Below are positions 43,207-51,231 of a DNA stretch of 64,000 nucleotides, one piece after another. Made by a program: the position numbers and the translations under genes. Origin of the DNA: Prosthecodimorpha staleyi. GTDB taxonomy: Bacteria; Pseudomonadota; Alphaproteobacteria; Rhizobiales; Ancalomicrobiaceae. Positions within the stretch are counted from its first letter, which is position 1. Each line of letters opens with the position of its first letter. Below the pieces are notes generated by a model. That model had not been told where the DNA came from, did not search any database, and was given only the letters and a program-made list of their open reading frames with translations. The stretch is from positions 1-64,000 of the forward strand of contig NZ_JAHHZF010000013.1 in NCBI RefSeq assembly GCF_018729455.1. The letters are read 5' to 3'.

Positions 43207-44719
43207 CGGTCTCCGCGGTCCTGTCGACGCGAAGGCCGTCGGCCTCGATATCAGCCAGAGACTCAGCCAGTGTGACAGTCGCGTGTCCGATCTGGGCCGG
43301 CGAAAAACCGCTGAAACCCAGGACGACGCCCTCCCGGCCGATCGGCTCGACGCAGAAGCGCTCGATCGGCGCCACGGTCAGGCCGCGCTTGTCCGCCGCC
43401 CGGGCGAGCCGCGCCGCCGACAGACCGGGTTTCAGGAAGGCGACCGTGTGCAGGCCCGTGGTGGTCGGCACCGGGTCCATCCATCGGGCCAGCGGGCCGG
43501 CCAGCGCCGCGCTGAGGGCCCGGTAGCGCTCCGCGTAGATGCGGCGCATGCGCCGGACATGGGTGGCGAAATGGCCCTCGGCGAGGAAATCCGCCACCAC
43601 GGCCTGCACCACGGTCGGCACGCCCGGCGAGAAGGCCTCCAGACTCAAGGCCAGCGCATCGGCGAGCGAGGGCGGCGGCAGCATGAAGCCGAGCCGCAGC
43701 GCCGGGAACAGCGATTTCGAGAAGCTGCCGACATAGATCACACGTCCGCCGCGATCGATGCCCTTCAGGGTCGGCAGCGGCTGACCCGACAGGCGGAACT
43801 CGCCGTCCCAGTCGTCCTCCACGATCCAGCCGTCCGCCGCCTCGGCGGCATTGAGCAGCGCCAGGCGGCGGTCGAGCGACAGGGTCGCGCCGAGCGGCTG
43901 CTGATGCGACGGCGTCACGAAGGCGAGGCGGAAGGCCCGCTCGCGGGCAAGGCCGGCCTCGACCACGAGGCCACTGTCGTCGACCGGCACCGGCACCAGC
44001 CGGGCGCCGCGAAGCACGAAGGAATTGCGCGCGCCGATCGCGCCGGGATTCTCGAACCAGACCGGGTCGCCGGGATCGATCAGGGCCGCGGCGATCAGCT
44101 GGAAGGCATCCTGCGCGCCAGCCACGATCAGGATCGAGCGCCAGTCGCATTCGATGCCGCGGTCGAAGCGCAGATGGGCTGCGATCGCCTTGCGCAGTGG
44201 CGCATGGCCGTGCGGGTCCGGGTAGCCGAGCACCTGGTGGCGGGCCTTGCGCCAATGCTTGGCGGAGAGCCGCGCCCATTGCGCCATGGGAAAGTCTTCG
44301 AAGGACGGCATGGCGGTGGTGAAGGGGCGCGGCTGGTGGGTCAGGCGCGGCGTGAATTCGGATGCCGCCAGGGCCATCGAGCGGGCGAGCCGGGCCGGCC
44401 GGGCGGCGCCGGGCGCGGCAACGGCGACCGGGCGCGGCCGCTCCGCCCCGACCGCGGCGCTGACATAGGTGCCGTCGCCGATCCGGGTCTCCAGGATGCC
44501 TTCTGCGGCCAGCCGCTCGAAGCACTCCACCAGCGTCGCCCGCGCGACGCCGAGTTCGCGCGCCAGCGTCCGGGTCGCCGGCAGGCGGTCGCCGGCCGCC
44601 AGCGCGCCGGACAGGACCAACTCGCGCAAGGCGTCGCCGATCTGCACCGGCAGGGCCAGTTCGGAGGTCCGGTCGAGCCGGATCGCCTGCATCAACGGTC
44701 CCGCGGCCCGCTTCACCAT
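43181..44719 (-). CDS. MocR/PdxR-family regulator (GntR HTH fused to aminotransferase fold)
   Basis: 512 residues: a winged helix-turn-helix (about 25-85; ATRTLARELGVARATLVECFERL) and a fold-type-I PLP domain (about 125-500) with the PLP lysine Lys335 in GSFSKSLFP. The usual EDDYDSEFR reads EDDWDGEFR (302-309), so the PLP-stacking Tyr is Trp. MocR proteins sense PLP adducts and often regulate amine or amino-acid use. It sits between the potDABC-GMC operon and the divergent enolase-ALDH operon, and similar motifs in both promoters suggest it controls both. Confidence 0.88.
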   Translation of the reverse strand: MVKRAAGPLMQAIRLDRTSELALPVQIGDALRELVLSGALAAGDRLPATRTLARELGVARATLVECFERLAAEGILETRIGDGTYVSAAVGAERPRPVAVAAPGAARPARLARSMALAASEFTPRLTHQPRPFTTAMPSFEDFPMAQWARLSAKHWRKARHQVLGYPDPHGHAPLRKAIAAHLRFDRGIECDWRSILIVAGAQDAFQLIAAALIDPGDPVWFENPGAIGARNSFVLRGARLVPVPVDDSGLVVEAGLARERAFRLAFVTPSHQQPLGATLSLDRRLALLNAAEAADGWIVEDDWDGEFRLSGQPLPTLKGIDRGGRVIYVGSFSKSLFPALRLGFMLPPPSLADALALSLEAFSPGVPTVVQAVVADFLAEGHFATHVRRMRRIYAERYRALSAALAGPLARWMDPVPTTTGLHTVAFLKPGLSAARLARAADKRGLTVAPIERFCVEPIGREGVVLGFSGFSPAQIGHATVTLAESLADIEADGLRVDRTAETGIGLPDWP

Positions 44720-44761
44720 GCTGTCACGCTTCGACCCTCGGTTCGATTGGCCCGTCGATTT

Positions 44762-44793
44762 GTCCAGAATGGACCTTAGTCGCAGTCCAATCC
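44762..44793. promoter_or_regulatory. Candidate MocR boxes in the mocR / enolase divergent promoter
   Basis: GTCC-AGAAT-GGAC (44762-44774) is a dyad and CAGTCCAATCC (44783-44793) follows. Both parts resemble sequences before potD (43176-43206), in the same order. The block lies 43 bp upstream of the mocR ATG and about 135 bp upstream of the enolase ATG, so it could serve autoregulation and activation of the divergent operon. Confidence 0.55.
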
Positions 44794-44926
44794 AGACTAA
44801 AGTCCACGGCATCGGCGTGGGGGCAGCCCATCCCGAACCGCGCCGGCCCGTCTCCGAGGATCGGCGCCAACCCGAGGCAGGAGCCGGGGCATTTCGACGG
44901 AGATGCACCGGGCTCCGGGAGGCGGC

Positions 44927-46033
44927 ATGCGGATCCAGAAGCTCGAGACCTTTGCCAATCGTTCCGTCGGCTTCGTTCGCGTGACGAGTGAGGACGGCCG
45001 GCAGGGCTGGGGTCAGATGTCGGCCTACAATGCCGACATCACCGCGACGGTGTTCCACCGCCAGATCGCCCCCCATGCGCTCGGCGCCGACGAGACCGAC
45101 ATTGCCGGCCTGGTCGCCCTGATTCCCGAGCGCGAGCACAAGTTTCCCTGCTCCTACCTGTTCCGCGCCTTGACCGGGCTCGACACCGCCTTGTGGGATC
45201 TCGCCGGCAAGCGGGCCGGCAAGAGCGTCTGCGAACTGCTCGGCGGCACGCCGCGGCCGTTCCCGGTCTATGCCTCCAGCATGAAGCGCGGCGAGATCAC
45301 GCCCGAGGCCGAGGCTGAGCGGCTGCCGCGGCTGCGCGACCGGCACGGCTACAAGGCCTTCAAGTTCCGCGTCGGCCGGGAATGCGGCCACGACCAGGAC
45401 GAATGGCCGGGGCGCACCGAAGCCATTGTGCCGATGGTGCGCAAGGCGCTGGGCGACGACGCCATCCTGCTGGTCGACGGCAACAGCGCCTATTCGCCGA
45501 AGAAGGCGATCGAGGTCGGCCACATGTTGCAGGACCACGGCGTGGTGCATTTCGAGGAGCCCTGCCCCTACTGGATGCACCATTGGACCGCCGAGGTGAC
45601 GCGCGCGCTCACTCTCGACGTGACCGGCGGCGAGCAGGACTGCGACCTGACGCTGTGGCGCTACATGACCGAGAACCGGGTCGTCGACGTGGTGCAGCCG
45701 GACGTGTGCTATGTCGGCGGCGTCTGCCGCATGCTCGAGGTCGCCCGCATGGCCGCGGCGGCCGGGCTGCCGGTGACGCCGCACTCCGCCAACCAGTCGC
45801 TGGTTACCTGCTTCACCCTGCACATCATGGGCGCGATCCCGAATGCCGGGCCCTATGTCGAATTCTCGATCGAGGGGCCGGACTACTATCCTTGGGAGGT
45901 CGGCCTGCTGCGCAATCCGCTCGTTGCCCGCGACGGCATGGTCGACATCCCGGCCGGTCCCGGATGGGGCCTGGAGATCGAGCCGGCCTGGCTCGACGGG
46001 GCCGACTATCAGGTGAGCGAGGTGGCCCGATGA
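44927..46033 (+). CDS. Enolase-superfamily sugar-acid dehydratase-like protein (mandelate racemase subgroup)
   Basis: 368 residues from ATG 44927 (GGGAGG upstream; the in-frame ATG 44903 has no such site). A C-terminal barrel with Mg ligands Asp184 (LLVDGN), Glu210 (HFEEP) and Glu236 (GGEQD), a Lys146-x-Arg148 base motif (KFR) and a His286/Asp259 dyad (TPHSANQ, VQPDV). These fit the mandelate-racemase subgroup, whose members dehydrate or epimerise sugar acids. The substrate is unknown. It is translationally coupled (ATGA) to an aldehyde dehydrogenase. Confidence 0.87.
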   Translation: MRIQKLETFANRSVGFVRVTSEDGRQGWGQMSAYNADITATVFHRQIAPHALGADETDIAGLVALIPEREHKFPCSYLFRALTGLDTALWDLAGKRAGKSVCELLGGTPRPFPVYASSMKRGEITPEAEAERLPRLRDRHGYKAFKFRVGRECGHDQDEWPGRTEAIVPMVRKALGDDAILLVDGNSAYSPKKAIEVGHMLQDHGVVHFEEPCPYWMHHWTAEVTRALTLDVTGGEQDCDLTLWRYMTENRVVDVVQPDVCYVGGVCRMLEVARMAAAAGLPVTPHSANQSLVTCFTLHIMGAIPNAGPYVEFSIEGPDYYPWEVGLLRNPLVARDGMVDIPAGPGWGLEIEPAWLDGADYQVSEVAR

Positions 46034-47529
46034 GCGCCGTTTCGCGCGACGCGCTGGTCGCCGAGGCCCGGGCGACCGGTACGCTCGCCGGCCTGCCGGA
46101 CGGCCATTTCATCGACGGCGCCTTTGTGCCGCCGGCCGCCGGCCGCTTCATGGACAGCGAGGATCCCGGCTTCGGCCGGCCCTTCGCGCGCTTCGCCGCC
46201 GGCGATGCCGCCGATATCGAGCGCGCCGTGGCGAGTGCCGGCAAGGCCTCCCGCGGCGTCTGGCGTCGCATGGCCCCGGCCGAGCGCGGCCGCATTCTGA
46301 TGCGCGCGGCCGAGATCGTGCGCGCGGAGGCCGCCCGTCTGGCGGTGGTCGAATGCCTGGACGCCGGCAAGCGGCTGGCGGAAGCCGAAGGCGACGTGCG
46401 CGGCGTGGCGCGCTGCTTCGAATATTATGCCGGGGCCTGCGACAAGCTGCAGGGCGACAGCCTGCCGCTCGATGCCGACCATGTCGGGCTGACCGTCTGG
46501 GAGCCAGTCGGCGTCGCCGCGCAGATCATCCCCTGGAACTATCCGATCTCCACCGCCGCCCGCGGCATCGCGCCGGCGCTCGCCGCCGGCTGCACGGTGG
46601 TGGCGAAGCCGGCCGAGCAGACCCCGTTCACCGCGCTGATGCTGGCCGACATCCTCGCCCGCGCCGGCCTGCCCGCCGGCGTGCTCAACGTCGTCACCGG
46701 TACGGGCCGCGCGGCCGGGGCGCCGCTGGTCGCCCATCCGGGGATCGACCACATCACCTTCACCGGCTCGGTGCCGACCGGCATCGGCGTCATCAAGGCG
46801 GCCGCCGACAACGTCACCCGCACGGTCATGGAACTCGGCGGCAAGTCGCCGCTGGTCGTCATGGCCGACGCCGACCGGGACCGCGCGCTCGACGGCGTGA
46901 TGGAGGCGATCTTCGAGAATGCCGGCCAGATCTGCTCGGCCGGCTCGCGTCTGATCCTGCAGCGCGGCATCGCGGAGGCGTTCATCGAGGCGCTGCTCGG
47001 CCGGATCGCGCGCCTGCGGCTCGGCCACGGGCTCGACGACGCGACCGACATGGGGCCGGTCAATTCCGCGCTGCATCTCTCCCGCATCGACGCCCATGTG
47101 GCGGCGGCGCGCCGGGCCGGCAACACCATCCTGACCGGCGGCGCGGTCTGCCGGCCGGAGGGCTGCGAGGCCGGCCACTATTTCGCGCCGACCGTGGTGC
47201 TCGCGCGCGGCCTCGACGACCCAATCGTCCAGGAGGAGGTGTTCGGCCCGGTCCTCGCCGTGACGGTGGTCGACGAGCTCGACGCCGCCATCGCGGCCGC
47301 CAACGCGACCCCGTATGCCCTGGTCGCCGGCATCTACACCGCCGATCTCGGCCAGGCCTTCCGCTTCGCCCGCGCCGTCGACGCCGGACAGGTCTACATC
47401 AACGAATATTTCGCTGGTGGCATCGAGGTGCCCTTCGGCGGCAACCGCAAGTCCGGCTTCGGCCGCGAAAAAGGCCTCGAAGGCCTGCGCGGCTACTGCA
47501 AACTGAAGAGCATCGTCGCGCGGATCTGA
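46030..47529 (+). CDS. Aldehyde dehydrogenase (NAD(P)+)
   Basis: 499 residues with the catalytic Cys302 (NAGQICSAG) and general base Glu268 (MELGGKSP), NAD-binding FTGSVPTG and the oxyanion Asn170 (PWNYP). Closest in look to betaine-aldehyde / gamma-aminobutyraldehyde-type enzymes. With the GMC alcohol dehydrogenase across the mocR gene it could carry an alcohol via aldehyde to acid. It is the last gene of the operon, closed by a hairpin at 47558-47601. Confidence 0.88.
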   Translation: MSAVSRDALVAEARATGTLAGLPDGHFIDGAFVPPAAGRFMDSEDPGFGRPFARFAAGDAADIERAVASAGKASRGVWRRMAPAERGRILMRAAEIVRAEAARLAVVECLDAGKRLAEAEGDVRGVARCFEYYAGACDKLQGDSLPLDADHVGLTVWEPVGVAAQIIPWNYPISTAARGIAPALAAGCTVVAKPAEQTPFTALMLADILARAGLPAGVLNVVTGTGRAAGAPLVAHPGIDHITFTGSVPTGIGVIKAAADNVTRTVMELGGKSPLVVMADADRDRALDGVMEAIFENAGQICSAGSRLILQRGIAEAFIEALLGRIARLRLGHGLDDATDMGPVNSALHLSRIDAHVAAARRAGNTILTGGAVCRPEGCEAGHYFAPTVVLARGLDDPIVQEEVFGPVLAVTVVDELDAAIAAANATPYALVAGIYTADLGQAFRFARAVDAGQVYINEYFAGGIEVPFGGNRKSGFGREKGLEGLRGYCKLKSIVARI

Positions 47530-47557
47530 ACGGCGGGCGGGTGCAGTGGTAACGGGA

Positions 47558-47601
47558 GGGGAGGCAGGATCGCTCCATAACGTCTCCGATCCGTCCTCCC
47601 C
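47558..47601 (+). terminator. Hairpin after the aldehyde dehydrogenase gene
   Basis: GGGGAGG (47558-47564) pairs with CCTCCCC (47595-47601), and GGATCG (47567-47572) with CGATCC (47587-47592), with two mismatches between the helices and a 14-nt loop. Located about 30 bases after the stop. No long T-run is present, so termination is likely but not certain. Confidence 0.5.
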
Positions 47602-47698
47602 ACCCTGGCTTCTTCGCGACATTTGGTCCGAATTCGGGCAGCCTTGCCGGCGTCACCGGGCCTGCGATCGCTGTCCGTGCGCCCGAAAGTGCGGCGGC

Positions 47699-47728
47699 TT
47701 GATTTCTTCATGAGTTTATACTCATAAT
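47699..47728 (+). promoter_or_regulatory. Promoter and operator of the toxin-antitoxin pair
   Basis: ATGAGT-TTAT-ACTCAT (47710-47725) is a perfect inverted repeat. It lies between TTGATT (47699-47704) and CATAAT (47723-47728), which are plausible -35 and -10 elements 18 bp apart. A dyad overlapping the promoter is the standard layout for autorepression by the antitoxin or the complex. The surrounding AT-rich patch stands out in this GC-rich window. Confidence 0.6.
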
Positions 47729-47788
47729 GCCAAGATCGGAGCACGACGGCCCGTGCCCGGACTGGTTGAGGCTGGGGGCAGCCCTGCG

Positions 47789-48172
47789 ATGGAAAGGCTA
47801 CCGCGACCCAGCCGCTCGTTGGTTTGGATCGGGTCCTGCCGGAAGGACTACGGGGCCTTCCCGCCGGCCGTCCAGGAAGCCTTCGGGTTCGAACTGTTTC
47901 TGGCCCAGACCGGCCAACGTCCGCCGTCGGCCAAGACCCTCAAGGGATTGTCCGGCGGGACGGTCGAACTGATCGACGACTTCGACGGCGACACCTATCG
48001 GGCCGTCTACACGACCCGCTTCGAAAGCGTCATCTATGTCCTGCATGCCTTCAAGAAGAAGTCGAAAAGCGGCATCAAGACGCCGCAGACCGATATCGAT
48101 CTGATCAGCAAGCGCCTGAAGGATGCCGAAGCGGACCATGCCAACAGGATGAAGCGGGAGACCCCATCATGA
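47789..48172 (+). CDS. RelE/HigB-like toxin (phage Gp49-like family)
   Basis: 127 residues from ATG 47789; the frame is open to an ATG at 47753 but the family N-terminus (LVWIGSCRKDYGAFP) fits the later start. The core YRAVYTTRFESVIYVLHAFKKKS and the closing TPQTDIDLISKRLKDA are the signature of HigB/Gp49-like toxins, ribosome-dependent mRNA interferases. Toxin-first order with an ATGA overlap to the antitoxin gene is typical of higBA. Confidence 0.87.
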   Translation: MERLPRPSRSLVWIGSCRKDYGAFPPAVQEAFGFELFLAQTGQRPPSAKTLKGLSGGTVELIDDFDGDTYRAVYTTRFESVIYVLHAFKKKSKSGIKTPQTDIDLISKRLKDAEADHANRMKRETPS

Positions 48173-48507
48173 CTGCGGACCCGATCGAGGTCACCGAGGG
48201 AACCGGCAACCTGTTCGCCGACCTCGGCCTGCCGGACGCCGAAACGCATTTCCTCAAGGCCCAGTTGGTGGCCGAGATCTATCGCCTGACCGGCGAACGG
48301 AAGCTGACCCAGGCGAGGGCCGGGACCCTCATGGGGATTTCCCAGCCGGAGGTGTCCCGCCTGTTCAAAGGGCACTTTCGCGAATATTCCGTCGACCGGC
48401 TGATGACCTTCCTGACCGCCTTCGGCCGAGATGTGGAGATCGTCGCCCGCCCGCGCGCGGCCCAACAGGGCCGCGGCCGGATTCGATTCAGCGCCGTGGA
48501 GGCCTGA
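48169..48507 (+). CDS. XRE-family antitoxin (HigA2-like)
   Basis: 112 residues with a helix-turn-helix of the XRE/HTH_37 type at about 43-85 (KLTQARAGTLMGISQPEVSRLFKG) and the tail FLTAFGRDVEIVARP, characteristic of short HigA-like antitoxins. It neutralises the upstream toxin and probably binds the dyad at 47710-47725. Confidence 0.87.
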   Translation: MTADPIEVTEGTGNLFADLGLPDAETHFLKAQLVAEIYRLTGERKLTQARAGTLMGISQPEVSRLFKGHFREYSVDRLMTFLTAFGRDVEIVARPRAAQQGRGRIRFSAVEA

Positions 48508-48541
48508 CCGTCCGTCGCCACCGTCCGGATTGCGCCGCTGC

Positions 48542-48569
48542 GGGCGGGACCTCGAAACGTGTCCCGCCC
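48542..48569. terminator. Convergent terminator between antitoxin and MetE-like genes
   Basis: GGGCGGGAC (48542-48550) pairs perfectly with GTCCCGCCC (48561-48569) around a 10-nt loop. It sits midway in the 82-bp gap between two converging genes and could serve both; neither side has a clear T-run. Confidence 0.55.
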
Positions 48570-48589
48570 CCAGTCCGTCGGTCTAACCC

Positions 48590-49699
48590 TCAGCCCCAGA
48601 CCTCGCGGGCAATGTCGACGATCATGGCGAGCTTGGCCCATTGCTCGTCCTCGGCCAGGATGTTGCCCTCCTCGGTCGAGGCGAAGCCGCATTGCGGGGA
48701 GAGGCAGAGCTGGTCGAGGGAGACGTAGCGGGCCGCCTCGTCGATGCGGCGGCGGATGTCGTCCTTCTTCTCCAGCGTGCCGGTCTTGGAGGTGACGAGG
48801 CCGAGCACCACGAACTTGCCCTTGGGCAGGAAGCGCAGCGGCTCGAAGCCGCCGGCGCGGTCGCTATCCCATTCCATGAAATAGCCGTCGACCGGCATGG
48901 CGTTGAACAGCACCTCGGCGACCGGCTCGTAACCGCCCGAGGCGATGAAGGTGGAGCGGAAGTTGCCGCGGCACAGATGCATCGTGATGGCGAGGTCGGC
49001 CGGCTTGGCCGCGAGCGCCGTCCGGACCATGCCGGCATAGATGTCCGGCTGCCGGTCGGGGTCGTCGCCGCGCGCGCGCAGCATCTCGCGCTGCTCGGGA
49101 TCGCACAGATAGGCAAACGAGATGTCGTCGAGCTGCAGGTAGCGGCAGCCGGCCGCGTAGAAGCTGTCGACGGCACCCCGATAGGCCGTGCCGACATCGT
49201 TGTAGAAGCCGTCCATGTCGTCGTAGATGCCGGGATTCATCATCTTCCGGCCGCCGCGATAGTGCAGCATGCTCGGACCCGGAATGGTCATCTTCGGCGT
49301 CGAGCCGGGGCCGACATGGTCGCGCAGGAAGGCGAAATGGTCGAGCATCGGGTGGGTGCCAGGCCAGCCGACCTTGCTGGTGATGCGCAGCGCCTTGGCG
49401 ATGCCGACGCCGCCCTTGAAGTTCATGCCGGAATCGGCGGTGACCGAAGTGACGCCGTCGAGCCGTTCCAGGAAGTCGAAATGCCAGAAGGCGCGGCGGA
49501 ACTCGCCGTCCGTGATGCCCTTCAGGCCGACCGCCTCCTGGCGGGCGATCAGCTTGACGATCTCGGCATCCTCGACGGCCTTCAGGCCGGCATCGTCGAG
49601 CGTGCCGGCGGCGTGGCTCTCGCGCGCGGCCTTAACCGGTGCGGTGCGTAGAAGGCTGCCGACCATGTCGGCCCGGAACGGCGGCGTCTGGCGTTGCAT
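48590..49699 (-). CDS. MetE-like cobalamin-independent methyltransferase (C-terminal-domain type)
   Basis: 369 residues, matching only the catalytic half of methionine synthase MetE. It opens RADMVGSLLR and has the folate/zinc-barrel blocks LQLDDISFAYLCD, TMHLCRGNFRS (zinc His and Cys) and LSPQCGFAST (second zinc Cys). Such short proteins transfer methyl groups between thiol and other substrates and are often of unknown specificity. AGGAGG precedes the ATG. It follows livF by 54 bp in an operon with vanAB-like genes, so a link to handling of methyl groups from O-demethylation is conceivable but unproven. Confidence 0.82.
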   Translation of the reverse strand: MQRQTPPFRADMVGSLLRTAPVKAARESHAAGTLDDAGLKAVEDAEIVKLIARQEAVGLKGITDGEFRRAFWHFDFLERLDGVTSVTADSGMNFKGGVGIAKALRITSKVGWPGTHPMLDHFAFLRDHVGPGSTPKMTIPGPSMLHYRGGRKMMNPGIYDDMDGFYNDVGTAYRGAVDSFYAAGCRYLQLDDISFAYLCDPEQREMLRARGDDPDRQPDIYAGMVRTALAAKPADLAITMHLCRGNFRSTFIASGGYEPVAEVLFNAMPVDGYFMEWDSDRAGGFEPLRFLPKGKFVVLGLVTSKTGTLEKKDDIRRRIDEAARYVSLDQLCLSPQCGFASTEEGNILAEDEQWAKLAMIVDIAREVWG

Positions 49700-49753
49700 G
49701 CGATATCCTCCCTGTTTCGTTTTCTGTCGTGCGGATCCGATGGTTTCGGGCGG

Positions 49754-50485
49754 TCAATGCTGTCCGATACGGCCGGGCTTGCGGGCGGTCACGCCGAGAT
49801 GCTGCTCCAGCGGCGCGGGATCGTCGATCAGCGTCCGGCTCGGCGCGGCATGCACGATGGCGCCGCGATCGAGGATGACGGCGTCGTCGGTCACGCCGAG
49901 GATCTTCTGGGCATGCTGCTCGACCACGATCGCCGCCATGCCCTCGTCGCGGATGATCCGCTTCAAGGCGGCAAGCAGTTCCTCGATGATGATCGGCGCC
50001 AGGCCCTCGGTCGGCTCGTCGAGCAGCAGCAGGCGCGGATTGAGCACCAGCGCGCGGCCGACTGCCAGCATCTGCTGTTCGCCGCCGGACAGCTGGTTGC
50101 CGAGATTGCGGCAGCGTTCCTTGAGGCGCGGGAACAGGCCGTAGACGCGATCGACCGTCCAGGCGCCCGGCCGCGCCACGGCGGTCAGATTCTCTTCGAC
50201 CGTCAGCGACTTGAAGATGTTGCGCTCCTGCGGCACCCAGCCGATGCCGGCATGGGCGCGCCGGTCGGGCCGGAGCCCCGTGATGTCCTTTCCGCCGAGC
50301 GCGATCCGGCCGCCGCGATGGCGGGTGACGCCCACGATCGTGTTGAGCAGCGTCGTCTTGCCGGTGCCGTTGCGGCCGAGCACGGCGAGCGCGCGGCCCT
50401 CGCCAAGGGTCAGGTCGATGCCGGAAATGACCAGCGCCTCGCCATAGCCGGCGGCGACCCGGTCGAGCCGCAGAAGATCAGCCAT
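49754..50485 (-). CDS. Liv-type ABC ATPase LivF-like
   Basis: 243 residues from ATG 50485. Walker A GRNGTGKTT, signature LSGGEQQMLAVGRAL, Walker B LLLLDEPTEGLAP, and H-loop VVEQHAQK are intact. The closing segment HAAPSRTLIDDPAPLEQHLGV is typical of LivF. The start overlaps livG by eight bases (ATGGCTGA). Confidence 0.9.
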   Translation of the reverse strand: MADLLRLDRVAAGYGEALVISGIDLTLGEGRALAVLGRNGTGKTTLLNTIVGVTRHRGGRIALGGKDITGLRPDRRAHAGIGWVPQERNIFKSLTVEENLTAVARPGAWTVDRVYGLFPRLKERCRNLGNQLSGGEQQMLAVGRALVLNPRLLLLDEPTEGLAPIIIEELLAALKRIIRDEGMAAIVVEQHAQKILGVTDDAVILDRGAIVHAAPSRTLIDDPAPLEQHLGVTARKPGRIGQH

Positions 50486-51230
50486 CCAGGCTCTCCCCGA
50501 GATAGACGGCGCGCACGCGCGGGTCGTTGGCGACCTCCGCGACGCTGCCTTCCGTGAACAGCGCACCGTTGACCAGCACCGAGATGCGGTCAGCGAAAGA
50601 GAAGACGAGGTCCATGTCGTGCTCGATCAGCAGCACCGACACGTCGCGCGGCAGGGCCGCGACGGTGGCGAGCAGTTCCTGGCGCTCGGCCTCCGGCACG
50701 CCGGCGGCGGGTTCGTCGAGGAGCAGCACGCGCGGCCGGCACGCGAAGGCGACGGCGATCTCCAGGAGCCGCTGCTTGCCGTAGGCGAGCGTCCGGGTCG
50801 GCTCGCCGAGCACCTCGGTCAGCCGGAAGCGCTCGGCGATCTCCAGGATCTCGTCGGTGACGGCCGCCTTGCTGCCAACCACCCGCCACCAGTCGCGCCC
50901 GGACCCCATCCGCTCGGAGACGGCAAGGCCGATCGTCTCCAAAGGCGTCATGGTCGGGAACAGCTGGTTGATCTGGAAGGTGCGCGACAGGCCGCGGCGG
51001 ACGCGCAGGTCGGAGCGGAGCCGGGTCACGTCGGCGCCTTCGAGCAGGATCTGCCCGGCCGATGGCGGCAGGACACCGGTCAGGAGGTTGACGAAGGTGG
51101 TCTTGCCGGCCCCGTTCGGGCCGATCAGGGCATGGCGGGCGCCGGTCTCCAGGCGGAAATCGACATGGTCGGTGGCGATCAGGCCGCCGAAGCGGCGCAC
51201 CAGGCCGCGGGTTTCCAGGGCGGGGGCCAT
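50478..51230 (-). CDS. Liv-type ABC ATPase LivG-like
   Basis: 250 residues. Walker A GPNGAGKTTF, GLSRTFQINQLFPTMT (the LivG Q-loop region), Walker B VLLLDEPAAGVPE and the H-loop IEHDMDLVF are present. The usual ABC signature LSGGxxR is replaced by LAYGKQRLLEIA, as is common in LivG proteins. It starts one base after the livM stop. Confidence 0.9.
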   Translation of the reverse strand: MAPALETRGLVRRFGGLIATDHVDFRLETGARHALIGPNGAGKTTFVNLLTGVLPPSAGQILLEGADVTRLRSDLRVRRGLSRTFQINQLFPTMTPLETIGLAVSERMGSGRDWWRVVGSKAAVTDEILEIAERFRLTEVLGEPTRTLAYGKQRLLEIAVAFACRPRVLLLDEPAAGVPEAERQELLATVAALPRDVSVLLIEHDMDLVFSFADRISVLVNGALFTEGSVAEVANDPRVRAVYLGESLDG

Positions 51231-51231
51231 C

